DNA of 35,054 bases, taken from positions 1 through 35,054 of the forward strand of contig JBBPIE010000048.1 of assembly GCA_038040485.1 (NCBI GenBank), read 5' to 3'. Positions 23,685 through 30,484 of the stretch are shown here, in pieces (within the stretch, counting starts at the first letter, position 1; the number at the start of each line of letters is the position of its first letter). The position numbers were made by a program, and so were the translations under genes. The stretch is from Onstottus_B arcticum. Its GTDB lineage: Bacteria; Acidobacteriota; Blastocatellia; UBA7656. Below the pieces are notes generated by a model. It was not told where the DNA came from. It searched no databases and was given only the letters and a program-made list of their open reading frames with translations.

Positions 23685-24464
23685 TTAATTTCGGACTTCA
23701 AGGCGCTGGATGCTGAGCGCTTTGCCGCTCCGATCATCGATCTCTACGACAACTCCGCACAACCTCGCATCTTTTGTCGCCGTCTGGTACCGAAGCGGCA
23801 AACCTCTGACGAACCGCGTTATAACTAACTGAGACTCGACTCCGATCACGCTGTCGTAAGGCCCGGTCATTCCCAGATCCGTAATGTACGCCGTGCCTCC
23901 AGGAAAAATTTGCTCATCCGCCGTCTGAACGTGCGTGTGAGTGCCAACAACCGCCGACACTCTCCCATCCAGATATCGCCCCATCGCCTGTTTCTCCGAA
24001 GTCGCCTCCGCGTGATGATCCACTATCACGACGGAAGCGCGGCCCCCGATCTCGTCGAGCAAACGGTCGGCGGTTCTGAACGGACAATCCGTCGGCGGCA
24101 TGAAGACGCGCCCCTGGATGTTGATCACCGCTACTGGAGTGCCCGAATCCGTCGAACCAAGCCACAGCCCCTTGCCCGGCGCATCCGGCGCGTAGTTGGC
24201 CGGCCGCAGTAGCCGCGGCTGATTCTCGATGTACTTGATCACTTCTTTCTTGTCGAAGATATGATTGCCGGAAGTCATCACGTCAACGCCCGCCGCCAGT
24301 ATTTCGTCGCCGACTCGAGGCACGACACCCGCGCCTTCGGCCGCGTTCTCGACATTCGCTATCACGAACTCGGCCTCGTGCTGGTCCTTCAACCGCTTGA
24401 GTGACGCGGTCAGGACATCGCGTCCCGGCTTTCCGACTACATCTCCGATGATTATGACCCTCAT
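23685..24464 (-). CDS. ymdB: YmdB-type metallophosphoesterase (TIGR00282)
   Basis: 259 residues, the usual length for this family. Metal-binding residues stand in the expected order: D8 in IIGDVVGKPGR, E39-N40 in NVENAAEG, N67-H68 in TSGNHIFDKKE, H150 in IVDHHAEATSEK, and H176/H178 in VVGTHTHVQTADE. The YITDLGMTGPYDSVIG motif is diagnostic. In Bacillus the family member hydrolyses 2',3'-cAMP and affects sporulation and biofilm genes, and family members often sit near rny. The role here is inferred. The ATG has GGAGGAG upstream. It is monocistronic and convergent with the accessory cassette. Confidence 0.93.
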   Translation of the reverse strand: MRVIIIGDVVGKPGRDVLTASLKRLKDQHEAEFVIANVENAAEGAGVVPRVGDEILAAGVDVMTSGNHIFDKKEVIKYIENQPRLLRPANYAPDAPGKGLWLGSTDSGTPVAVINIQGRVFMPPTDCPFRTADRLLDEIGGRASVVIVDHHAEATSEKQAMGRYLDGRVSAVVGTHTHVQTADEQIFPGGTAYITDLGMTGPYDSVIGVESQLVITRFVRGLPLRYQTATKDARLCGVVVEIDDRSGKALSIQRLEVRN

Positions 24465-24550
24465 TGCTCCTCCACTCGCACGAGGTCTATTAGATCATGA
24501 ACCAGTTGCAGAGCACTAACGCCGCGCCGCGCAACTCGTCCTAGCTTCAT

Positions 24551-24646
24551 TCTCTGCGCGGTCTCGGGGTCTCGGCGCCTCTGCGGTTAGCAGAGGTTCG
24601 CCACCAACCAACCGCGGAGACCGGAGACGCAAATGCCTCGCAGAGA
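24551..24646. repeat. Imperfect inverted repeat of about 38-bp arms
   Basis: The left arm 24551-24589 (starting TCTCTGCG, ending GCGGTTA) is matched by the reverse complement of 24610-24646 (starting AACCGCGG, ending CGCAGAGA), with small gaps. The arms are internally repetitive (GGTCTCG, GGGTCTC). The 20-bp centre has no coding potential. It is another snap-back element like the others in this window, though its unit is less regular. Confidence 0.55.
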
Positions 24647-24692
24647 AACCGTTCGAACGCACAGCGTTTGATCACGCCATTCTAGCGGGAAC

Positions 24693-24720
24693 TTGATCGC
24701 GATCTCGCGAGTGCTATAAT
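24693..24720 (+). promoter_or_regulatory. Putative sigma-70 promoter for the peptidoglycan-binding gene
   Basis: TTGATC (24693-24698), a 16-bp spacer and a perfect TATAAT (24715-24720). The expected start is near 24727, giving a leader of about 50 bases before the ATG at 24778. Confidence 0.6.
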
Positions 24721-24777
24721 CCGGATCGAAGAGACGGGTTCTCCTCTCTTCAAGCTTTCCGATTGAGAAGCTGATTT

Positions 24778-25311
24778 ATGAGACGAGTGCTTGTTGTGGT
24801 GCTAACGATCCCTCTGCTGCTGGCGCTGCTCGAGCCCAACGTGATCGCAAAGAAGCGCTCGCGTTCAGGACGCGCGGCCGTCCACTCTCCGCGTGGCTCG
24901 CGAGGAAAAGCCCGCCGGGTTTCGAGTCGCACGCGTCGAGGCCGGGCCGTTTACGCGGCGCGCGGGAGACGCGGACGCCACCCAAGCCGCTCCCGAAGCC
25001 GAAGGCAAGTTGTAGCACAGTCCGTTGATTCGGCTGTGATTGCGAGACCTGCTCCGGGAATTTCCACCGAACGAGCTACTGAGATTCAGAACGCCCTGAT
25101 CAAGGCAAGCTATCTTGACGGGCCGGCTTCTGGTCAGTATGACGACCCGACTATCGCCGCGATGAAACAATTCCAGGCAAGAAGCGGGTTGCCGGCTACC
25201 GGCATGCCATCAGCGCCGGCGCTCAAAAAGCTCGGCGTCTCGAAGCGAAGCAACGATGGCTACGCCATGCCCGTAACCAGCGTCAGCGAGAAGCAAAAGA
25301 AATCTCCTTAG
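24778..25311 (+). CDS. Secreted peptidoglycan-binding (PG_binding_1) protein
   Basis: 177 residues. The signal peptide (1-24, core VLVVVLTIPLLLALLEP) is followed by an extremely basic Arg/Ser-rich linker (25-77). Residues about 95-153 form one PG_binding_1 domain: EIQNALIKASYLDGPASGQY, then DDPTIAAMKQFQARSGLPAT, then LKKLG. The basic linker could contact lipopolysaccharide, DNA or teichoic-like polymers; there is no catalytic domain. It is expressed from the TATAAT promoter just upstream and convergent with btuB. Its stop is directly followed by the heptamer inverted repeat at 25312-25589. Confidence 0.85.
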   Translation: MRRVLVVVLTIPLLLALLEPNVIAKKRSRSGRAAVHSPRGSRGKARRVSSRTRRGRAVYAARGRRGRHPSRSRSRRQVVAQSVDSAVIARPAPGISTERATEIQNALIKASYLDGPASGQYDDPTIAAMKQFQARSGLPATGMPSAPALKKLGVSKRSNDGYAMPVTSVSEKQKKSP

Positions 25312-25589
25312 AGAGATAAGGATGGATGATCGAGGATAGATGATCGAGGATAGATGATGGAGAATTGTAAATTGAAAATTGCAAATTGAGAATTGCAAAT
25401 TGCAAATTTGAGATTGGCAGGATCAACGATGGGGATTGCAATGGTTGATCTGGCAATCTCAAATTTTCAATTTTCAATTTTCAATTTGCAATTCTCAATT
25501 TGCAATTCTCAATTTGCAATTTACAATTCTCCATCCTCGATCATCTATCCTCGATCATCTATCCTCTACCCTCTATCCTCCATCCTCCG
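25312..25589. repeat. Snap-back element A: inverted repeat built of 7-bp units
   Basis: It fills the whole gap between the convergent stops of the peptidoglycan-binding gene and btuB. The left arm (about 25322-25426) runs through GATAGAT/GATCGAG units and then AATTGCA/AATTGAG/AATTGAA units, each seven bases. The right arm (25445-25588) is their reverse complement in reverse order, with a few extra or missing units. The loop is 18 bases (25427-25444). It is the most AT-rich stretch in the window. It could work as a two-way terminator, but its size and unit structure go well beyond a normal terminator. Confidence 0.85.
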
Positions 25590-28034
25590 CTAGCGTGCTC
25601 CGCCTACTCGCACTCGTAAGCCCGCGCTGAAGTTCAACCGATAGGCCGGAAATCCGAGTACCTCCTGATAGTCCTGATTCAGCAGGTTCTCGGCTCGCGC
25701 AAAGAGCGTAACAAACCTCCCCGCGCGATAGGACCCCGAGGCGTTCAGCTTCGCATAACCGTCATTGAATATCGGCCTGCCGCCGATGAACCTTGCGAAG
25801 GTTACCGCATCAAAGTCCCGACGCTTTCCGACAAACGATCCATCCAACCCGAGGTCATACTTTAGACCTGCCCAGCTAACCTCGAGCGACCCTGAGTTGC
25901 GCGCCCTCCGAAGCAACGGCTGTCCGATTTCGGGGCTCAAGACGCTGAACGCGCTTTCTGTATTCGAGTGAAGGAACGTGTAGCTTCCGAAGACTCGAAG
26001 CTGTAACAGCGGCCGCGCGGCTACCGTCAACTCGATGCCTCGAGCCGTCGCGCGCTCGACGTTGATGAAGTTCGTAAGCGTTCCGTCCGGAAGACTGATC
26101 GGCCCGAAGGTCAACGGGTCGAAAACAAATGCAATCTGATCGCGGAACCGGCCATCGAAGTAAGTTAGGTCGACATTGCCGCGTCGATTAAAGAACTCCT
26201 GAGTGATGCCCACGTCGAAGCTGGTTGCCCGCTCGGGGTCGGCCTTTGGATTCCCCAGGAAAAAGATGCTTGGGCTGAATGCTTCGTCGAGTTTCGGTTC
26301 TTTGATCCCGGTCCCAAAGCTCGCCTTGAGCCGCGTCATCCCGACCGCGTCGCCTTCTCTGTGAGCGCGAGCTATGAACGAGGCCGCGATCTTTGGGTTC
26401 GCGCTGACACCAAATCCAACGTCGCCGCTCGGCGCGCTCGAACCCAGCGCGATAAGCGCCGCCCGCAAGTCCTCCGGCACGGTGCTCGTGTTTCGCTCGA
26501 CTCGAACTCCGGCCGTAACAAACAACCGCCCGCGAAACGCGGCCTGGTCTTGAACGTAGATTCCGAGGTTGTTTCTGGTTGGCGAAACACGGCTGAAACC
26601 GTCGTCGAACACTGCCGACTCGTGCTCGAAATCGACGCCGCCGGTCAGCAGGTTCGAAGAAGTAATCGCCGCGATCGTCTGATACTGAAAGCCCGCGCGT
26701 TTCTGGTGATCGCTAAATGTGAACGCGAAGTCGGTGTTTCCAAAAGGGACCGGGGGCGTATTGGGCAGGGTCAGGTCCTGGCTGGCCGGGTCGAAGTTGT
26801 GGCTCTCGAACTCCGAATAAACGAATCGCGCGGTGTGCCGCCATCGCGACGTGGACCTCAGATTGAGCGCGGTCCCGAGCGCGATGTCGCGATGCCTTTG
26901 CCGCTGATCCGGATCCGCGAAGAGGTCGGCGGTAGGACCCGGGACTCCCAACGAGTTGTTGTTCGAGCGCGCGGTCACTCTAAGTTCCGCGCTCGGGTTC
27001 AGGCGAAAGCCAAGGTTCGTGGAGGCCGAGCGGTTGAGATAGTCGCTGTTGCGGAACCGGCCTTCCGTCGATTGATAGCCGTAACTCGCGGAGTAGTCGA
27101 ACCAATTCGCGAGCCCCGATAGCCTCGCCGTCTCGCGATGAAAATCGAAGCTGCCGCCTTCACCTGAAAACTCGAACGCCGGTTGTTGCGTTGTGCCTCG
27201 TTTGGTTATCAGTTGAATGACGCTGGTCATCGCGTCCGATCCAAACAACGCGCTCTGCGGGCCGCGAACGACTTCAACGCGCTCGATGTTCTCAGTCGTG
27301 AGCGACGCGAAATCGAAGGTCCCGCCCGCGGCGTTGACCGCCACTCCGTCGATCAACACCTTGTTGTAATCCGACTCGCCGCCTCGCGCGAAGATCGACG
27401 TCAGACCTCCGCGCCCGCCCGTCTGCGCAACGGATAGACCGGGCACGACGCGCAAGCTCTCCGATATCTGCGATTGGTTTTCGAGTCTCAATCCTTCACT
27501 TGTCAGAACGGTCACAGAGCCGGCAAGCTCGCTGGTTGCGGTTTCGGTTCGCGTCGCGGTAACGACCATCTGATCCGAGATTGCGGCGACCGCTAGCCGG
27601 ACTGTGACAGCTTCCTCCGCGCCGGCTCGGACATCGACGTTCGCTTCTTGAGCCTGCGTGAAGCCAACAGCTTCCGCGGTCACCCGATAGTGGCCTTCAG
27701 CGACGCCGGCGATTGAGAACTGACCTTCGGACTCCGTTCGCGCTTCATAGACGGCGGTTCCAGAGGCGTCGCGCAACGAGACGCGCGCACCGGCGACTTT
27801 CGCGCCCGACGGATCGACGACAACGCCGGAGACGCGTCCGTGTTCGGCGGCAACAACCGGAGAGATCAAAGCAAAGAGCACGACCAAGACTCCGGTGCGC
27901 ATGAAACCCCGCGCGAAATCTTGTAGTGTGCGAAGGCTCGAGTGTTGAGCAAGGAACTGCACGCGGCGGCGAGCCGCGCGTGTATTGGATGGTGAACGCC
28001 CGAGGGTCGGGGCTGCGATAAACCTGTTGAACAT
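25590..28034 (-). CDS. btuB: TonB-dependent outer-membrane cobalamin receptor (BtuB-like)
   Basis: 814 residues from an ATG with AAAGGAG eight bases upstream. The hydrophobic signal (MRTGVLVVLFALISPVVAA) only begins at residue 45, so there is either a 44-residue n-region or a second start at 27900-27902. Residues 65-145 are a carboxypeptidase-regulatory-like beta domain. A TonB-box-like QMVVTATRTET (155-165) precedes the plug (about 165-280; VPGLSVAQTGGRGG, RVEVVRGPQSALFGSDAM). The rest is the 22-strand barrel ending LNFSAGLRVRVGGAR. Substrate assignment as cobalamin rests on the riboswitch just upstream and the adjacent btuCDF genes. Expression should fall when B12 is plentiful. Confidence 0.88.
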   Translation of the reverse strand: MFNRFIAAPTLGRSPSNTRAARRRVQFLAQHSSLRTLQDFARGFMRTGVLVVLFALISPVVAAEHGRVSGVVVDPSGAKVAGARVSLRDASGTAVYEARTESEGQFSIAGVAEGHYRVTAEAVGFTQAQEANVDVRAGAEEAVTVRLAVAAISDQMVVTATRTETATSELAGSVTVLTSEGLRLENQSQISESLRVVPGLSVAQTGGRGGLTSIFARGGESDYNKVLIDGVAVNAAGGTFDFASLTTENIERVEVVRGPQSALFGSDAMTSVIQLITKRGTTQQPAFEFSGEGGSFDFHRETARLSGLANWFDYSASYGYQSTEGRFRNSDYLNRSASTNLGFRLNPSAELRVTARSNNNSLGVPGPTADLFADPDQRQRHRDIALGTALNLRSTSRWRHTARFVYSEFESHNFDPASQDLTLPNTPPVPFGNTDFAFTFSDHQKRAGFQYQTIAAITSSNLLTGGVDFEHESAVFDDGFSRVSPTRNNLGIYVQDQAAFRGRLFVTAGVRVERNTSTVPEDLRAALIALGSSAPSGDVGFGVSANPKIAASFIARAHREGDAVGMTRLKASFGTGIKEPKLDEAFSPSIFFLGNPKADPERATSFDVGITQEFFNRRGNVDLTYFDGRFRDQIAFVFDPLTFGPISLPDGTLTNFINVERATARGIELTVAARPLLQLRVFGSYTFLHSNTESAFSVLSPEIGQPLLRRARNSGSLEVSWAGLKYDLGLDGSFVGKRRDFDAVTFARFIGGRPIFNDGYAKLNASGSYRAGRFVTLFARAENLLNQDYQEVLGFPAYRLNFSAGLRVRVGGAR

Positions 28035-28041
28035 GGAATTG

Positions 28042-28073
28042 CTCCTTTCCGCGAAAGAGTTGGTTTCCGCGGA
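28042..28073 (-). promoter_or_regulatory. Hairpin abutting the btuB ribosome binding site
   Basis: On the minus strand TCCGCG and CGCGGA (28068-28073 and 28048-28053) form a 6-bp stem whose 3' arm touches AAAGGAG (28042-28048). It lies between the riboswitch and the ATG and is a plausible expression platform acting on translation. No T-run is present. Confidence 0.45.
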
Positions 28074-28077
28074 TCGC

Positions 28078-28310
28078 CGCGCGAGTTCCTGACTTAGCTC
28101 AAGGGATGGTCCGTAGTCCGTAGTCCGTAGTCCGTGGTCCAGTCAGAAGCCAAAAGTCAAAAGCGAAGGTTCGACTGTTGGCCCGCACTACGGACTACTG
28201 ACTACTGACTACGGACTACGCACTGCCTTGAGCATCACAGTTGCGGGACAGTGGCGGCTTCTCACCGCCTTCCCCGCGTGACGACCCAGACTTGCAAAGA
28301 ACACTTTTTA
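28078..28310 (-). ncRNA. Cobalamin riboswitch upstream of btuB
   Basis: On the minus strand the conserved core reads GGGGAAGGCGGTGAGAAGCC, then GCCACTGTCCCGCAACTGTG. The B12 box reads AAGTCAGGAACTCGC (28081-28095). These are the hallmark elements of class-I cobalamin riboswitches. A 7-bp stem (GCTCAAG with CTTGAGC, 28227-28233 and 28097-28103) opens the peripheral arm, which here is almost wholly the heptamer hairpin at 28109-28221. The B12 box second half departs from the usual GACCTGCC. The aptamer ends about 45 bases before the btuB ATG, so translational control is likely. Confidence 0.9.
28109..28221. repeat. Snap-back element B: heptamer hairpin inside the riboswitch
   Basis: The left arm 28109-28140 is four and a half GTCCGTA units (the last ends in G). 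The right arm 28187-28221 is five ACTACGG/ACTACTG-type units, i.e. the reverse complement with A/C changes. The 46-base loop itself continues with seven-base periodicity (AGTCAGA, AGCCAAA, AGTCAAA). The element sits exactly within the peripheral arm of the btuB cobalamin riboswitch and leaves the core motifs untouched. Confidence 0.85.
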
Positions 28311-28311
28311 C

Positions 28312-28333
28312 GGGCGGCCCGCTCTGGCCGCCC
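28312..28333. terminator. GC-rich hairpin between btuD and the btuB riboswitch
   Basis: GGGCGGCC (28312-28319) and GGCCGCCC (28326-28333) form a perfect 8-bp stem with a six-base loop, 60 bp after the btuD stop. The minus strand continues GTAAAAAG rather than with a T-run, so it is a weak intrinsic terminator or a REP-like hairpin. It would separate btuD transcripts from the btuB unit. Confidence 0.45.
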
Positions 28334-28393
28334 CTTGTCTTAACAACTAAGCGCTAGAAACACCAAAGAGGAGCGGCCATCAAGAGCCGCGCC

Positions 28394-29170
28394 CTACAAG
28401 CTCGGCCGCACCAGTGTGATCCTCGGCGCGCGGCTCATCGGATTAACATCGACGAGCAGGTCTGTCTCGAACACGCTGCGCAGCCTGTCCTCGCTCAGTA
28501 CGTCGCCCGGCTTGCCAAACGCGACAACTTCACCGGATTTCAGCAGCAAGACTTCAGTCGCGAACTCAGCGGCAAGGTTCAGCTCATGAGTCACGACAAC
28601 GGCCGACATCGCTTCATCTGCAACCAGCCGGCTGACCAGATCGAGCATCTTCACCTGATGCGAGATGTCGAGGTTCGCAACCGGCTCGTCCAGCACTAGC
28701 AGCTTGGGCCTCGAAGCTAGCGCGCGCGCAAGCATCACGCGCTGTCGCTCCCCTCCTGACAGCTCGCTCACAGCCCGCGACGAGAACGCCATCGTTTCGG
28801 TCAGCTCCATCGCGCGATCAGCTTCGCGCACGTCCTCGTCGCTCTCGAATCCGACCAACCGTCCCTGTGAGAATCGACCTTGAAGCACGAACTCCATCGC
28901 GGTGAGTGGAAAGCGCACTGCCGACTCCTGCGCGACATAACCGATGAGCTTCGCCGCTTCGCGGCGAGAGACCGCCGCCAGGTCGCAACCGTCTATCAAC
29001 ACGCTTCCACTCGAAGGCTTCAGGATTCCAACGATGGTCTTGAGCAGTGTGCTTTTGCCCGATCCATTCGGCCCGAGCACGGCTAGCATTCGGCCCGCGC
29101 CAACCTCAAACGACAGTCCTTTGAGTACTGGCTCCGAATAACTGAATCGGATGTCGCGCACTTGAAGCAT
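28394..29170 (-). CDS. btuD: Cobalamin ABC transporter ATP-binding protein
   Basis: 258 residues. ABC motifs are complete: Walker A GPNGSGKST (33-41), Q-loop Q81, signature LSGGERQ (137-143), Walker B LLVLDEP (157-163), D-loop NLD and switch H195. It belongs to the FecE/BtuD type that energises metal-chelate and vitamin B12 importers. It is downstream of btuC but separated from it by 194 bp filled with the heptamer repeat element C. The ATG has no clear Shine-Dalgarno (GGATC at about eight bases). Cobalamin specificity is inferred from the riboswitches. Confidence 0.9.
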   Translation of the reverse strand: MLQVRDIRFSYSEPVLKGLSFEVGAGRMLAVLGPNGSGKSTLLKTIVGILKPSSGSVLIDGCDLAAVSRREAAKLIGYVAQESAVRFPLTAMEFVLQGRFSQGRLVGFESDEDVREADRAMELTETMAFSSRAVSELSGGERQRVMLARALASRPKLLVLDEPVANLDISHQVKMLDLVSRLVADEAMSAVVVTHELNLAAEFATEVLLLKSGEVVAFGKPGDVLSEDRLRSVFETDLLVDVNPMSRAPRITLVRPSL

Positions 29171-29189
29171 GGTGATCCGTAGCTGGAAT

Positions 29190-29364
29190 CAGAGGTCAGA
29201 GGTCAGAAGTCAGAGGTCAGAGGTCAGAGGTCAGAAGTGCGACGTGCAATGGGGACTCCGGAGTTCTGACTCTCGCTCCTGGCATCTGACTACTGACCTC
29301 CAACTTCTGACCTCTGACCTCTGACTTCTGACCTCTGACCTCTGACTTCTGACCTCTGACTTCT
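29190..29364. repeat. Snap-back element C: inverted repeat built of 7-bp units
   Basis: The left arm 29192-29240 is seven GAGGTCA/GAAGTCA units. The right arm, about 29285-29364, is eleven or so TCTGACC/TCTGACT units, their reverse complement. Between them is a short unique centre (about 29241-29284). The right arm ends at the btuC stop codon itself, and the left arm begins about 20 bases from the btuD start. In the btu mRNA this would be a very long hairpin between btuC and btuD. Confidence 0.88.
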
Positions 29365-30411
29365 TCAGGCAGCGCGTCGCAGCAGATAAATAAACGCCGG
29401 AGCGCCGATCAACGCAGTGATGACTCCAATGTGAAGCTCGCGCGGCGCTATGACTGTTCGCGCAACCGTGTCGGCCACCAACAAGAACCCGCCTCCTGCA
29501 AGCGCTGACGCCGGAACGACCAGCCGATTGTCACTGCCGCCCGCCAGCCGAATCGCGTGCGGAATGATCAAGCCCACGAACCCAATTACCCCGCTCACGG
29601 CGACCGCAGCGCCGGTGATTAGCGAAGCCGCAAGGTACACTGCCACCTTCACGCGCGGCACTTCAACACCCAACGCGAGCGCCTCTTCTTCACCAGTCAT
29701 CATCAGATTCAAACTTCGCGCGTTGAAACAAACGATGAGTATGCCTGTAATGACAAACGCGGCGACCGGCGGCAACAGTCGAGACTCACCGCTGAGGTCG
29801 CCTATCAACCAGGAGAGCACGCTTCGTTGCCGCGCGCCGGAAGCGGCCGTCACCAAAAAGATCACCGCCGACGAGAGCAGCGCGTTCACAATCACACCAG
29901 CGAGTATTAACCTTTCGGTCGAGCCGCCTTGTTTGCTCTGACCGAGCGCGTAGACGACGGCTATCGTGAGCGTGGCGCCTGCAAACGCAGCAAGCGGGCG
30001 GCTGACCTGAAACGATTCGGTGAACACAGTCGCCGCAATAGCGCCAAGCGCGCCTCCGGTCGAGACTCCCAGAACGTATGGATCCGCCAGTGGGTTTCGC
30101 AGCAAGGCCTGGTACGCGGCGCCGGCTACCGAGAGCGCCGCGCCCACTACGACCGCCATTAAGACTCGCGGCAGGCGAATCCCTGAAATGATGACTCGTT
30201 CCTCGGGCGTTACCTCCGAAGCTCTGCCGGTCATTATCTTGACGATCGCGTCGAGACTGACGTGCTCGCTTCCGATCGCGATAGCCAGAACGATCAGGAC
30301 CGCAACCAGCAGCGCGAGCACACTCAACGTGACGATCAGTCTTCGAGCGGTGAGCCGCCTTGGCGGTTTGCCCGGCGTTAGTTGAGGGTTGGCTCTTGCG
30401 TTGATCGTCAT
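29365..30411 (-). CDS. btuC: Cobalamin ABC transporter permease (FecCD/BtuC family)
   Basis: 348 residues from the ATG at 30409-30411, giving a soluble MTINARANPQLTPGKPPRR tail before the first membrane helix (VTLSVLALLVAVLIVLAIA). An in-frame opening at 30540 would add 43 residues that overlap the btuF 3' end and do not look like BtuC. Family landmarks are RLPRVLMAVVVGAALSVAGA, YQALLRNPLADPYVLGVSTG, and IGFVGLIIPHAIRLAGGSDN, the coupling helix region that contacts BtuD. About ten membrane segments are present. It follows btuF with a 73-bp gap. The stop is directly joined to repeat element C. Confidence 0.9.
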   Translation of the reverse strand: MTINARANPQLTPGKPPRRLTARRLIVTLSVLALLVAVLIVLAIAIGSEHVSLDAIVKIMTGRASEVTPEERVIISGIRLPRVLMAVVVGAALSVAGAAYQALLRNPLADPYVLGVSTGGALGAIAATVFTESFQVSRPLAAFAGATLTIAVVYALGQSKQGGSTERLILAGVIVNALLSSAVIFLVTAASGARQRSVLSWLIGDLSGESRLLPPVAAFVITGILIVCFNARSLNLMMTGEEEALALGVEVPRVKVAVYLAASLITGAAVAVSGVIGFVGLIIPHAIRLAGGSDNRLVVPASALAGGGFLLVADTVARTVIAPRELHIGVITALIGAPAFIYLLRRAA

Positions 30412-30484
30412 AACCGGGTGTCGAGGCTTACCATCCAAGAGTTCCTTCGCATACTTTCTCGCGGCACACAGACTGAAGTCTATG

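Larger units (their letters stand above)
24465..24777. other. 313-bp divergent intergenic region
   Basis: Between the ymdB-like gene (minus) and the peptidoglycan-binding gene (plus). It contains the imperfect inverted repeat at 24551-24646 and a strong plus-strand promoter at 24693-24720, described separately. In the 5' leader of the plus-strand gene, GAAGAGA and TCTCTTC form a 7-bp stem with a ten-base loop just after the expected start of transcription. Confidence 0.6.

Noticed and set aside
26361..27122. 253-codon plus-strand frame in btuB
   Set aside because: Arg-rich shadow of the receptor barrel region; no ribosome binding site.
25590..28034. SusC-type glycan receptor
   Set aside because: The carboxypeptidase-regulatory-like domain suggested it, but length (814), VVTATRTE-type TonB box, no SusD neighbour and the riboswitch favour BtuB.
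29190..29364. Possible CRISPR array
   Set aside because: Units are 7 bp, contiguous and without spacers, and the arms are inverted; no cas genes are present.
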